From Anaerolineaceae bacterium (GTDB taxonomy: Bacteria > Chloroflexota > Anaerolineae > Anaerolineales > Anaerolineaceae), in NCBI GenBank assembly GCA_002702705.1, contig PABH01000063.1, positions 1 to 64,000 on the forward strand: DNA of 64,000 bases, in the 5' to 3' direction. The stretch's first letter is position 1; each line of letters starts with the position of its first letter. Below are positions 18,862 to 28,800 of this stretch, in pieces. Under the pieces are notes generated by a model. The model did not search any database. It saw nothing but the letters and a program-made list of their open reading frames with translations, and was not told the origin of the DNA. The position numbers and the translations under genes were made by a program.

Positions 18862-19659
18862 TTACAGATTTGGGAGATTAGGAGAAATTGAGAGAGAGCG
18901 TCCTTCAAGGCCTTTAATTGCCATTCGGATTTCTTCTATCGAGGGGGATTTTATAGTTAAATATGTTGTACCAATAAATTCGTCTAAGCGGTGCACATCG
19001 CCGCTTTGGATTAGTGGATAACCAGTGATTTGAGGGAATTTTTCAACGGCCATCTTGGGTGTGATATGACGTGAAATTTCCAAGGCAATGACTGGAATAT
19101 CATTTGGGACAAATCCTAGGTTCTCAAGCAAACCATTAGCTTTTCTGTTAATGTGCGCCGGAATGATTATACCACCAAGTTTATTTACCAAATTATAAGA
19201 TTCTGTAATAGATATGTTAGCAGAAGTGATTAATAACTGGTCTTGCCTACGAATAAAGTCACCTGTGTGGTCAACAATGAACTGCTCACCAAAAAAATCC
19301 GGTTTGTTTTTTAATTTTGGCAAACGCTGGTTAACAATTTCTTGAAGAGTCTGAATTTGTTCGATGGTATCAAATAAACATAAAATATGAACTTCTTCTT
19401 TGGTCTGAAGTTCCATGCCTGGAAGTACGGTCAAATTTGTGTTTTCTGCTGCTTTTTGGACTGCTAAGATATTCTCACTTGCATTGTGGTCCGTGATGGC
19501 AATCAGGTTAATTCCTTTGGAAATTGCTTCGGTTACAATCAATGGGGGAATCATCTCAATTTCTGCACAAGGTGATAATACCGTGTGGACATGCAGGTCA
19601 GAACGAAAAGTGAGGAAGTTTTCCACGGTGTTTATTCGGCGTGAATCCCTAATTCCCAC
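18862..19659 (-). CDS. PHP-domain phosphoesterase-like protein
   Basis: About 265 residues with PHP metal motifs DLHVHTVLSPC (near 19), ITDHN and a late SGDVH. The PHP fold binds up to three metals and cleaves phosphoesters; close relatives with no known substrate occur in hydrogenase operons. The GTG at 19659 overlaps the upstream DRTGG gene by 28 nt; a second GTG at 19626, just after that gene's stop, is equally plausible. Neither has a strong ribosome site. Confidence 0.82.
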   Translation of the reverse strand: MGIRDSRRINTVENFLTFRSDLHVHTVLSPCAEIEMIPPLIVTEAISKGINLIAITDHNASENILAVQKAAENTNLTVLPGMELQTKEEVHILCLFDTIEQIQTLQEIVNQRLPKLKNKPDFFGEQFIVDHTGDFIRRQDQLLITSANISITESYNLVNKLGGIIIPAHINRKANGLLENLGFVPNDIPVIALEISRHITPKMAVEKFPQITGYPLIQSGDVHRLDEFIGTTYLTIKSPSIEEIRMAIKGLEGRSLSISPNLPNL

Positions 19660-19979
19660 AATTTTCCAGCCACGTAAAACGATGAATTTTCGGTGCTTAA
19701 TAAGGTGATTTCTTCCTGGTTTGCTTTTTGAATGGTGGCTTCATCCGGCATTGCGCCTTCTGTGATGATAATTGCGGATAGATCAAGAAGGGCTGCTACG
19801 GCGATGATATTATTATGTGCTTGTAAGGTTACCCAGATACCCTGGTTTGGGGCACCAGCCATTACACAACTTAATAAATCAGATGTATATCCAGCACTGA
19901 CTTGAATGGAGGAAAAGTCTTTTTCTTGAGTTAAGAGGGTTAAACCCAGTTCATTGATAACGGTAGCTAAATCTGTCAT
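19632..19979 (-). CDS. DRTGG-domain protein
   Basis: 115 residues resembling the DRTGG domain found in some phosphotransacetylases and CBS proteins, with the region VMAGAPNQGIWVTLQAHNNI. It probably binds a small ligand or nucleotide. It lies 8 nt after the CBS-HATPase gene and overlaps the PHP gene. A second DRTGG gene lies at 21007-21384; the pair brackets the CBS-HATPase gene. Confidence 0.75.
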   Translation of the reverse strand: MTDLATVINELGLTLLTQEKDFSSIQVSAGYTSDLLSCVMAGAPNQGIWVTLQAHNNIIAVAALLDLSAIIITEGAMPDEATIQKANQEEITLLSTENSSFYVAGKLWELGIHAE

Positions 19980-19987
19980 TTTCTCTC

Positions 19988-20977
19988 CTAAGATTCGTTC
20001 TCTTCTGATTCTTTACTTCGGTCGTCAAGGAAAATTCGAATTCGCAGCCGGGTTCCTTTTCCCCATACCGATTCCAATTTCATCTGGTCCACACAGCGAC
20101 TGATGTTCACCAATCCCATGCCAGCTCCAAAGCCCATTTCTCTAACGGATTCGCTGGCAGTAGAAAAACCGGGTTTCATCGCTTGTTCAACATCTTTAAT
20201 ACCAGGACCGTAATCATAGGTATCAATTGTTATTTGGTTTGATTCAATTTCTACCCGAATTACCCCGCCTTCTGTGGTATGAATGATTAAATTCATTTCG
20301 GCTTCATAAATGGCGATACCGCATCGCCGCGCAATTTGTTTTGGTGCACCCAAACGAACCAAAGCCCGTTTGATATTACTGGAAGCCTGACCGCCGGTTG
20401 TAAAATCTCCTTGTTTAATATTGTATCGGAGTATGAGACTGGTCCGATCTGATTCAATGTCTTCAAATAAATGGCTGGCGCGATATTTTCGAACTTCTTC
20501 TTCCTGATAATCGTATTCGAGCGCTTTTAATAAGCCAGTATTGATATCACCTTTGGTTATAATTCCAACCATTTTTTGGTCCTGGTCTACAACGATCAGT
20601 CTACCAAAATTAGTTGCAACGAATTTTTTAAGCGCTTCTACCAGTGGATCGTTATAATAGATGGTAGCAAGTTTGGTCGTCATATATTCATTAATGCTGG
20701 CTTCCAAATCGGTGTTCATTAAACAGCGAATCAGATCTTCAATACTTAATATGCCGACTAGATTATCTTTACCAGCAAGAATTGGTGCTCCGGAAATGCG
20801 CTTTTGCCGGAATATTTCTAATGCTTCACGCATATGCATATTCGGGGCCAAGGTAATGGGGTCTTTGGTCATGACCTCATTTACTTTAATTTCGTATGCC
20901 AGTTCTTCAACGCGCGAGATGTTCTCGGCTTCCTGGTCCGTTATTATTCTTGTCCTTTTTTGAGTTGGCGAAGCCAT
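19988..20977 (-). CDS. CBS-pair protein with C-terminal anti-sigma-type HATPase
   Basis: 329 residues. Residues about 30-150 form two CBS repeats (VMTKDPITLAPNMHMREAL and MTTKLATIYYNDPLVEAL), which usually sense adenine nucleotides. Residues about 195-315 are an RsbW-like ATPase domain (GPGIKD, GFGAGMGLVNISRCVD). It may couple energy charge to control of the adjacent hydrogenase genes; this is inference from domain roles and context. It lies 29 nt after the first DRTGG gene. Confidence 0.85.
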   Translation of the reverse strand: MASPTQKRTRIITDQEAENISRVEELAYEIKVNEVMTKDPITLAPNMHMREALEIFRQKRISGAPILAGKDNLVGILSIEDLIRCLMNTDLEASINEYMTTKLATIYYNDPLVEALKKFVATNFGRLIVVDQDQKMVGIITKGDINTGLLKALEYDYQEEEVRKYRASHLFEDIESDRTSLILRYNIKQGDFTTGGQASSNIKRALVRLGAPKQIARRCGIAIYEAEMNLIIHTTEGGVIRVEIESNQITIDTYDYGPGIKDVEQAMKPGFSTASESVREMGFGAGMGLVNISRCVDQMKLESVWGKGTRLRIRIFLDDRSKESEENES

Positions 20978-21006
20978 AATTAATTCTTTCTAAAGAGAGG
21001 CTTAAT

Positions 21007-21384
21007 TTAACAGCCGCAGTCTTGTTCACCTTCGACGGGTTTTTCAAGGCTTGGAAGGCCAGCTTTATGTAATCTCCCGCATAATTCAAACATTCCAAAC
21101 GGAGAAGATATCAAAGGAATATCTTCTTCCAGTGCAAGATCGATAGTTTGCGGTGGGGGAATTTTTCCACGAACTAATACAATAGCTGCTACATCAGCCA
21201 TTACAGCTGTACGTACAACTTGGGGATTACATAAACCAGTTAAAAGGACAGCTCCTGGCTCAATGGATGCTAAAACATCACTCATTAAATCTGCGCCACA
21301 TCCGCCTAGAATTTGAATGGACCCGTCGATTTTTTCATTATGTAAATACCCGTCAACAATTTCGATTAACTCATTAAGGATCAT
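21007..21384 (-). CDS. DRTGG-domain protein with Cys-rich tail
   Basis: 125 residues with the hydrophobic DRTGG core (SDVLASIEPGAVLLTGL, DVAAIVLVRGKIP). The protein ends EGEQDCGC, a Cys-x-Cys tail that could bind metal or be redox-active, a feature the second DRTGG protein lacks. First gene of the minus-strand sensory module; its promoter shares the 296-bp divergent gap with hisS. Confidence 0.75.
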   Translation of the reverse strand: MILNELIEIVDGYLHNEKIDGSIQILGGCGADLMSDVLASIEPGAVLLTGLCNPQVVRTAVMADVAAIVLVRGKIPPPQTIDLALEEDIPLISSPFGMFELCGRLHKAGLPSLEKPVEGEQDCGC

Positions 21385-21680
21385 TTTTTACCTACAATTA
21401 AGGATGAATACAAGTATGCTTTATTTTACTCGATAAATGGAGAATAATCGAATGTTTTTGTGAAAAATTTCATTAATGAAATTCTTTTAAGGAAAATATT
21501 TATAAAAAGGTTAATTCAACAGATAAATTACGGTTTCATAGTTAAAAAAATGGTATTAGAAGAAATCTTATGATTCAAAGCACGATAATTATAAACTTTT
21601 AAATGAACGAATATTCTCAATTAAAAAAGGGTTATGATAAGATTAATCGGCAAAAAAAATTTATTAATGAAGGTATTAAA

Positions 21681-22949
21681 ATGAATTCAATTATTTCATC
21701 TGTAAAAGGAACACGTGATTTTTATCCGGAGGATATGGCGATACGCACATGGTTATATCAGATGGTAAAAGAGGTTTCAGAAGTATTTGGATATTCTGAA
21801 TATGAAGGACCATTTATTGAAAAGATTGACCTATATGCTGCGAAATCTGGTGAAGAACTGGTAAAAGAACAAGCTTTTGTTTTTGAAGATCGTGGTGGTG
21901 ATCTAATTTCTTTACGGCCTGAATTAACACCAACCTTAGCTCGAATGATCGCCCAACGCCAAAAACAATTGGTCTTTCCGCAACGTTGGTGGTCCTTTGG
22001 TCCTTTTTGGCGATATGAGAGACCACAAAAAGGGCGTACACGTGAATTTTTTCAATGGAATATTGATTTATTGGGTACGGACTCAGCTGTTAGTGATGCA
22101 GAACTCATAACTGTTTGCGCCTACTTTTTTAATAAAGTTGGTTTATCTCCTGATGAGGTAAAAATTTTTGTAAACAGCCGAAAGTTAATGGATCAAATTT
22201 TAGAAGAGCTATCCATTTCACCGGAATTAAAACAAGATATTTTTCGACTGATTGATCGTAAGGAAAAATTGTCTCCCTCCGCTTGGAAAGATTATGCAGA
22301 TAACTTGGGATTAAGCGAACAGCAGTTTGAGGGATTAAAAAGTGTATTAAACGATAAGGAACTTTGGAAACGTTCGGAAGATTTAGTTACGGTGTTTGAA
22401 ACCTTGAACACAATTGGTTTTGGTGATTATGTGGTTTATGATCCACAAATTATTCGCGGCTTGGATTATTACACTGGAATTGTTTTTGAAGCAAAGGATA
22501 TCGACAAAGAAGGTCGTTCGATATTAGGGGGCGGGCATTATGGAAATCTGGTAGGTGATGTGGGAGGTGATCCGTTGCCTGGTGTGGGTTTTGCGATGGG
22601 TGATGTGATGGCACGCATCATTCTCGAGAAATATGGTTGTCTGCCGGATTTTGCTTCTAGCACTGCAGATGTATTGGTAACGGTTTTTGATGAGGCTTTG
22701 TTTAATGATTCGTTAAAAATCGCATCGGAATTACGTAATGCGGGGATAAAAACGATATGTTTTACTGAAGTAACGAAATTTCAAAAACAATTAAAATATG
22801 CCAGCCGGATTGGCGTGCCTTATTTAATCATTGTTGGGCCAGATGAAAAAGAAGCAGAGGAAGTTACTTTTAAGGATTTAAATAATCGCACGCAGGAAAA
22901 TTTGAAACGTTCTGAAATGGTTCGAATAATCAAAGAAAAGCTTGCGTGA
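21681..22949 (+). CDS. hisS: Histidine--tRNA ligase
   Basis: 422 residues of class II synthetase: motif 1 region (YEGPFIEKIDLYAAKSGEE), motif 2 (FGPFWRYERPQKGRTREFFQWNIDLLG), the histidine-binding GLDYYTGIVFE and a C-terminal anticodon-binding domain (about 330-422). ATG at 21681 follows a gaagg ribosome site and gives the typical start with GTRDFYPEDM; a further ATG at 21603 has no such site. It attaches His to tRNA-His and is followed 33 nt later by that very tRNA gene. Confidence 0.95.
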   Translation: MNSIISSVKGTRDFYPEDMAIRTWLYQMVKEVSEVFGYSEYEGPFIEKIDLYAAKSGEELVKEQAFVFEDRGGDLISLRPELTPTLARMIAQRQKQLVFPQRWWSFGPFWRYERPQKGRTREFFQWNIDLLGTDSAVSDAELITVCAYFFNKVGLSPDEVKIFVNSRKLMDQILEELSISPELKQDIFRLIDRKEKLSPSAWKDYADNLGLSEQQFEGLKSVLNDKELWKRSEDLVTVFETLNTIGFGDYVVYDPQIIRGLDYYTGIVFEAKDIDKEGRSILGGGHYGNLVGDVGGDPLPGVGFAMGDVMARIILEKYGCLPDFASSTADVLVTVFDEALFNDSLKIASELRNAGIKTICFTEVTKFQKQLKYASRIGVPYLIIVGPDEKEAEEVTFKDLNNRTQENLKRSEMVRIIKEKLA

Positions 22950-22970
22950 GTATTCTCCCTGTGATAAAAT
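22942..22970 (+). promoter_or_regulatory. Candidate sigma-70 promoter for tRNA-His
   Basis: TTGCGT (22942-22947), 17-bp spacer, TAAAAT (22965-22970). The -35 overlaps the hisS stop codon. Transcription would start near 22977, about 6 nt before the tRNA. It would give tRNA-His its own promoter besides hisS readthrough. Confidence 0.5.
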
Positions 22971-22982
22971 TCGCGTTGTTAT

Positions 22983-23055
22983 GGTGGCTGTAGCTCAATG
23001 GCAGAGCTCCGCACTGTGGATGCGGCGGTTGAGGGTTCGACCCCCTTCAGCCACC
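22983..23055 (+). tRNA. tRNA-His(GTG)
   Basis: Full cloverleaf: acceptor gtggctg/cagccac, D stem gctc/gagc, anticodon stem ccgca/tgcgg with loop CTGTGGA (anticodon GTG), T arm gaggg-ttcgacc-ccctt. The extra G at 22983 opposite C73 is the G-1 identity element of tRNA-His. The full CCA is not encoded. Confidence 0.96.
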
Positions 23056-23056
23056 C

Positions 23057-23087
23057 AAAAAAACCGGTAAAAAACCGGTTTTTTTAT
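23057..23087 (+). terminator. Rho-independent terminator of the hisS/tRNA-His unit
   Basis: Inverted repeat aaaccggt / accggttt around a short A-rich loop, directly followed by a T-run, starting two bases after the tRNA. Confidence 0.85.
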
Positions 23088-23147
23088 TTAAAAATGATCT
23101 ATTTTAATTACCACTGGATCGATCACGTGAAAAAAGGGATTATTTTT

Positions 23148-23182
23148 CGTTAAAAAAATGAAAGAAAAATTTAGTCTTTCTT
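23148..23182 (-). terminator. Probable terminator after the EamA gene (minus strand)
   Basis: On the minus strand gaaaga (23175-23180) pairs with tctttc (23160-23165) and is followed by a run of T (23152-23158). It lies just beyond the EamA stop and would end the long signalling transcript. The stem is only 6 bp. Confidence 0.45.
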
Positions 23183-23188
23183 GTGATC

Positions 23189-24142
23189 TTATGGTTCTGG
23201 TTTCCAAGGGAATTCTGAGGAGACGATTTGTGGCGGATTTAACCAGGCCAATATTCCGGTTGTTTTTCTCTTCTGAGGAGTGATTTTATCGAATCCGACC
23301 AGAAAAACATTTACACAGATTAAGAAAGCCCCAACCCATTGATTTACGGTTAATCGATCTCCTAGCCAGATATAAGCTAACCCGATTGTAACAACCAACT
23401 CTCCTAACCCTAATAAAGCTGTTTGTAAACCACCCAGGTGTTTGACCCCCATAAATAGGGTGATTCTTGATAAAAAAGTAAAAAAAGCCATCGCAAGTAA
23501 AGGCCAATAAGGTGTGCCTGAAGGCGGCAATGAGCGATCACCGATGAGGTAGGCAATAATCACCGTTGCACTCATGGCGATTAATGTATATAAGGTGACT
23601 GTGGGGGCTGGCACATCCACCAATATCCTTTGATTAATAATAAGATGCAGCGCGTATAATAAGGAAGCACCAAACATCATCAAAATACCACCCATATCCA
23701 CGCTGTTTCCACTTAAATCGAGCAGCAGATAAACCCCCGGAATACTAAGTGCAAGTCGAAAAATGGTGATTTTTGATATAGGAGACCGGTCTAAAAACAG
23801 TAAAAACGCAACAAAAATGGGATAGAAGGAATAAATTAAATGGGCGACACTGGTATCTAGGCGTTGGATTGCATTGTAATATAATAAAGATCCCAAACCA
23901 TTGATCGTTCCTGCTAAAAAACAACCCGCCAATCCAATCGGATAGATATAAAAAAATTGCCGTTTAAAAACCGACATAATACTTAACAGCAGCAGCATGG
24001 CAATCGTGGTACGAAAGGCAGTGACAGCTAACGGTGCAAATCCGACATTGATGGATTGTTTTCCAAAAACAGGAATAACACCCAAAAATAATGCAGAGGC
24101 AAGCCCTGCTTGAATACCGGAGTTGCGAAAAAAAATTTTCAT
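23189..24142 (-). CDS. EamA/DMT-family transporter
   Basis: 317 residues with about ten hydrophobic segments arranged as two EamA repeats (about 5-145 and 155-290), the drug/metabolite transporter pattern. The start is 12 nt after the threonine synthase-receiver fusion. Since this family includes threonine/homoserine exporters such as RhtA, amino-acid efflux is a reasonable but unproven role. Last gene of the minus-strand signalling run. Confidence 0.85.
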   Translation of the reverse strand: MKIFFRNSGIQAGLASALFLGVIPVFGKQSINVGFAPLAVTAFRTTIAMLLLLSIMSVFKRQFFYIYPIGLAGCFLAGTINGLGSLLYYNAIQRLDTSVAHLIYSFYPIFVAFLLFLDRSPISKITIFRLALSIPGVYLLLDLSGNSVDMGGILMMFGASLLYALHLIINQRILVDVPAPTVTLYTLIAMSATVIIAYLIGDRSLPPSGTPYWPLLAMAFFTFLSRITLFMGVKHLGGLQTALLGLGELVVTIGLAYIWLGDRLTVNQWVGAFLICVNVFLVGFDKITPQKRKTTGILAWLNPPQIVSSEFPWKPEP

Positions 24143-24154
24143 AACAGTAAGTTC

Positions 24155-25840
24155 TTATAACAAAGAACGAATTTCATCCATTAATTCATCACTCATAAAA
24201 TCCCCTTTTTGCATCAGGGTTTGAATATGTCCATTTAACCGCTTCTTTTCCTCAGTTGTGAGCTCTTTTGCTGTAACCACAATGATGGGAATATCTGCTG
24301 TTTCCGGATCATTTTGTAAGGCATCCATGACCGCAAATCCATCTAATTCGGGCATCATTAAATCCAGAATAACCAGGTTCGGTTTTTCACGCATTACCAA
24401 ATCTATGCCTTTTCGGCCATTATCCGCTTCAAAAATAGTGTAACTGCCTTGTGATTGTAAAATCCTTCTGATTAGTCTTCTTACATCAGCATTATCGTCA
24501 ATGATTGCTATTCGCGGGAACCTGTCTGTAGCAACTTTACTTAGAGCCGACAATAAACCTTCTTCTGGCGTTTCTTCCATAGTCTGAGATGATAAGACAA
24601 CATTTCTTGCCCAACGGTCTCCAAGAATATTTCTTTCAATTGGCATTGTGTGGCCGGTACAATTCACGACGATGATTTCATCCGATTTAATCACTCCTGC
24701 TCGAATCAATTTTATTAAACCGGCGAATGCAACACCGGTCGCAGGTTCTACGGATATGCCTTCCATTTTGGCGAGAATATGCATCGTTCGGAAAGCTTCT
24801 TTATCACTCACATCTTCAAAAGTGCCCCCAAACGAATTTTTGATTCGATCCGATAAAATGGTATACGTTCTACCCGGATCTCCTGTTGCCAGGGTAGCGA
24901 TTAATGTGCGTGGTGATTGAATGGGAATGGCTGTATCTTTGTTTTGTTTCCAGGCATGCACCATCGGAGCACATCCTTCGGACTGAATTAGCCCAAACTT
25001 AGGCAAGGAACTAGTCATCCCTAGTTTTAATAGTTCTTCATACCCTTTCATTACCCCATACGGTCCTGGACCACCACTAACGGATTGGATATACCAATCG
25101 GGGGCTCGCCATGGTGCCGTAGGGTGTTGGGTGTTTGACGCAAAAGGTGGTCCCATGATTCCGGTTAATTGTTCCGCTATCTCGAACCCAACAGTCTTCA
25201 TTGCTTCAATAGTTGGAACATTCATGGCACCTGGATCACGATAAATATTTTTTTGTTTTGCAAATTCTTCAGCTACTTTTTTTGCCTGGTCATAAGAGCC
25301 GGTTACTTTGATAACTTGGGTTCCATATAAAGCAACTTCCCGCATTTTTGAGGCGGGAACAAGACTGGTTAAAAACGCATATAGTTTAATTCCTGCTCTA
25401 GCGGCATAAGCAGAATAAGAAATTGCAACATTACCGGTTGACGCGATAACTAACTCGCTGATTCCCGCTTCTTTAAGCGCGGCAATCGTGACAGCAGCTT
25501 GGCGATCTTTAAATGAGGCCGTTGGTCCTTGGCGTTCGTCTTTGATAAAAATATTCGGACAACCCAACATCATGCCTAAATTTGTTGCTTTGATCAGTGG
25601 CGTTCCACCTTCACCTAAGGAAAGAGCCGGATTTGGGCTTCGGATTGGAAGAAGTTCGCGATATCGCCACAAATCAAATGGACGGCCTGGTAAGGACAAT
25701 GGTAAAGAATGTGCTAAGTGTTTATAGTCATATTCAGCTTCTTTCCAGGTTCCACCGCATTTCGGACAGATTAATTGTGTTGGTAAAAACGGGGTAGGGT
25801 GCCCACAATCGATACATTTAACAATAAAATGAGCTGACAT
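24155..25840 (-). CDS. Threonine synthase fused to a response-regulator receiver domain
   Basis: 561 residues. Residues 1-30 form a zinc ribbon (Cys9, Cys12, Cys25, Cys28); residues about 70-420 are a PLP fold-type II threonine synthase with the PLP lysine Lys111 in GPTASFKD, STGN phosphate loop and a late GHT segment. Residues 443-561 are a receiver domain with acidic pair Asp448/Asp449, phosphoacceptor Asp493 (LDLMMPELDG), Thr523 and Lys545. The reading frame is continuous. It begins directly after the hybrid kinase stop. A phosphorylation-controlled threonine synthase is suggested; the catalytic part could have another substrate. Confidence 0.9.
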   Translation of the reverse strand: MSAHFIVKCIDCGHPTPFLPTQLICPKCGGTWKEAEYDYKHLAHSLPLSLPGRPFDLWRYRELLPIRSPNPALSLGEGGTPLIKATNLGMMLGCPNIFIKDERQGPTASFKDRQAAVTIAALKEAGISELVIASTGNVAISYSAYAARAGIKLYAFLTSLVPASKMREVALYGTQVIKVTGSYDQAKKVAEEFAKQKNIYRDPGAMNVPTIEAMKTVGFEIAEQLTGIMGPPFASNTQHPTAPWRAPDWYIQSVSGGPGPYGVMKGYEELLKLGMTSSLPKFGLIQSEGCAPMVHAWKQNKDTAIPIQSPRTLIATLATGDPGRTYTILSDRIKNSFGGTFEDVSDKEAFRTMHILAKMEGISVEPATGVAFAGLIKLIRAGVIKSDEIIVVNCTGHTMPIERNILGDRWARNVVLSSQTMEETPEEGLLSALSKVATDRFPRIAIIDDNADVRRLIRRILQSQGSYTIFEADNGRKGIDLVMREKPNLVILDLMMPELDGFAVMDALQNDPETADIPIIVVTAKELTTEEKKRLNGHIQTLMQKGDFMSDELMDEIRSLL

Positions 25841-28800
25841 TTATCCTTCTTTGATTCTTTGATTGCTTACTCGTAATGTGTTTTCCAGCGTTGTTAATAA
25901 TTCTTTTTCGCCGAGGAGTCCCTTTAACAGTAATTGTTGGCCTGATGTTGTTAATCGATTATATTGTTCGGGGCTGAGGTCTGCACCGGTAAGAATAATG
26001 ACTGGCAAATGTGCAAAGGTTTGATGGGAATGAATTTCATCTAATACATCAAATCCATCTTTACCTGGCATCATTAAATCAAGTACAACTGCGTCCGGCA
26101 GATTGGATTTAAGCAGATTTAAACCTTCATCGCCATCTTTTGCAAATGTCAGTTCGAAATTTTTATGTTCATTTAATATTTTTTCAATTAAACGTTGATC
26201 ACCTTCATCATCATCGATGATGAGAATTTTATGAATTTGACCATCAAAATTTAAGCGATTAATTGCATTTAATAAATCTTCTTGCAAAAAAGGCTTAATT
26301 AAATAATCAGTAGCTCCCAAATTAAATCCTTTTTCTTCTTCCTCTAAGATGCTGCAAATAATTACTGGAATATTTTTTGTTTCGGGATCATTTTTTAATT
26401 CCTGAATAATTTGCCAACCATCTCTACCGGGCATCATAATATCGAGTGTAATAGCAAAAGGATTCACTTTTTTTGCAGTTTCAACTGCCTTTTTTGATTC
26501 GTTAAGAGAAATTACCTGATATCCATGATTGCTTAAAAACCGTTCATACAAACTGGTAATTTGTTTATCATCATCAATGGATAAAATTGCCTTATGCGGG
26601 GAGTTTGAATTGTCAAATTCCTGATGTGAATATTCTTGTGATTCTTCCTCAATCAAAGGAATTGTGAAGAAAAATGTAGACCCTTTGCCTACTTCGCTGG
26701 TTAAGAGGCCAATTCGTCCATTGTGCATTTCAATAAATGAACGACAGATAGAAAGACCAAGACCAGTTCCTCCGGTTTTTCGCGTAGGTGAATCGTCTAC
26801 TTGTGAGAATGGCATAAATAATTTGATTCTATCTTTTTCAGCAATACCAGGACCGCTATCTGTGACGGTAAACATTACTTCTTTTTCGCCAGAAGGACTT
26901 ATATTCTCCTTGGCTTTTACAAGAATTTGCCCTTTTTCAGTAAATTTTGCTGCATTGGATAAGAAATTTAGCAATACTTGGCGAATCCTGGTTTGATCAA
27001 CCATGATGGTAGGAAGATCTTCTGGAATATCGTATTCGAGTTTTATTGGCTTATCTTTAATTAAACCAATCGCAGTGGACATTACACTATTTACAAGATC
27101 TGGAACATTCGATTCCGTCATTTGAAGCTGCATTTTACCAGCTTCAATTTTGGATAAGTCAAGAATATCATTAATCAGCCGTAAAAGATGTTGGCCGGAG
27201 TTGTAAATTGCATTTAAATCCTGTTCCTGCGTATCATTAATCGGACCGTCAATTCCTTTCAGAATTACTCTTGAAAAACCAATGATTGAATTTAATGGTG
27301 TGCGTAATTCGTGACTCATGTTCGCTAAGAATTGACTTTTGATACGGTCAACTTCGCGCATGTCCTCGATTGCTTGCTGTGAGATTTCATATGATTTAGC
27401 GTTTTCAATCGCAACGGCAATTTGATCGGTAAGAATTTGAAGTACAGTAATTTCTGCCTGGTTAAAAGCATTTTTCCGAGTTGAGTGAATGTCCAGAACT
27501 CCAATTACCTGGGCGCCAATTTTGAGGGGTAGACCAATCTCGGATTCAGTATCAGGTAAAAGCTGAGATTTATCAAAGAGAGGATTGTCTCGAACATCAT
27601 GGATGGTTACGGGTTCACCACTTGCAGTAACAGTTCCAATGATATTTTTTGAACCAATAGCGTACTTTTGTTGTTTTAGTTTTAACATTAAACCAGCTTC
27701 ACCAGTTGCCTCTTGGATTTCCGCAAACCGTTTATCTTCATCAACAAGATAAATAGCCGTATGGTGAAAACGAAACCGTTCACTAATCAATTTCACAATA
27801 CCATCCAACAATTCTGCAAGACTGAGTGTAGATGTGGTGTCTCGGGCAATTTCAGCGGCTGTTTGAAGCTCTAAAGCACGCTGTTGTGTGTTTTCAAGCA
27901 GTAATTGGCGTTCTACAGCTACTGCAATACCATTTGCTGCAATTTTTAACATTCTGTATTCATCTTCAGAAATGTAAAAACGTTTTTCAGAAAATACAGA
28001 CAAAATACCGACTAGTCGTTCACCACTATAGAGGGGAAGGACAATACCGCCACCGATATTCATGTCGATTAAGGTTCGTTTAGAAATTTCATCCAATGGG
28101 TCACGATGGACATCTTCTATTAACAATCGTTCTTGGGTTTCCAGAGTTTTTAAGGCAGGGAAAACGTTAATGGAAAAGAAATCTTGTTGTGGATTCTGAA
28201 TAGATTTTTTATTAAAATAACCCACAATTTCCAAAGAAGTTGGAGTTTCATCGGCCCCTGAAGTTCGAATCATCATTAAAGCAACCCGGTCGGCTGCAGC
28301 AGGTAAAATATTTTGTGATACTAGATCGACAAGATCTTGATTGTTTTTCGCTAAAGAAATACCACCTGAAATTTTATATAATTGTTCCGTTTCATTTAAG
28401 GCTTCTTGGGTTTGTCCAAACAATCTCAGGTTTTCCACCGTTGTTGCCATCTGATCAATTAATGGGGGAAATGTTCTTTTTTCACGATTTGTAAACGTAT
28501 GTTTATTTTCTGATTGGAGTAAAACAGCCCCTATTCTGCGTTTACCAGACCATAGAGGTAATACAGCCATGGATCGAATATTTTGGTTTTTAAAGATCTC
28601 CATCATATTCTTCGACAAACCAGCATTTAAAATGTCATCATAATAAGATGGCATTTGTGGGGTAAAAATATCTTTATAAATCGCAACATCATATTCCGCA
28701 TTTACAAAGGGAGGAGGGGTGCCATTTCCATTATGCCAATTTGCATAAACCTGCATATGGGTTACCTCAAACTGGCTATCACTTTCAAACAAAACCAGTA

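Noticed and set aside
8702-21384. [FeFe] hydrogenase catalytic subunit
   Set aside because: H-cluster motifs were looked for because the accessory genes suggest one; none are present in any frame of this locus.
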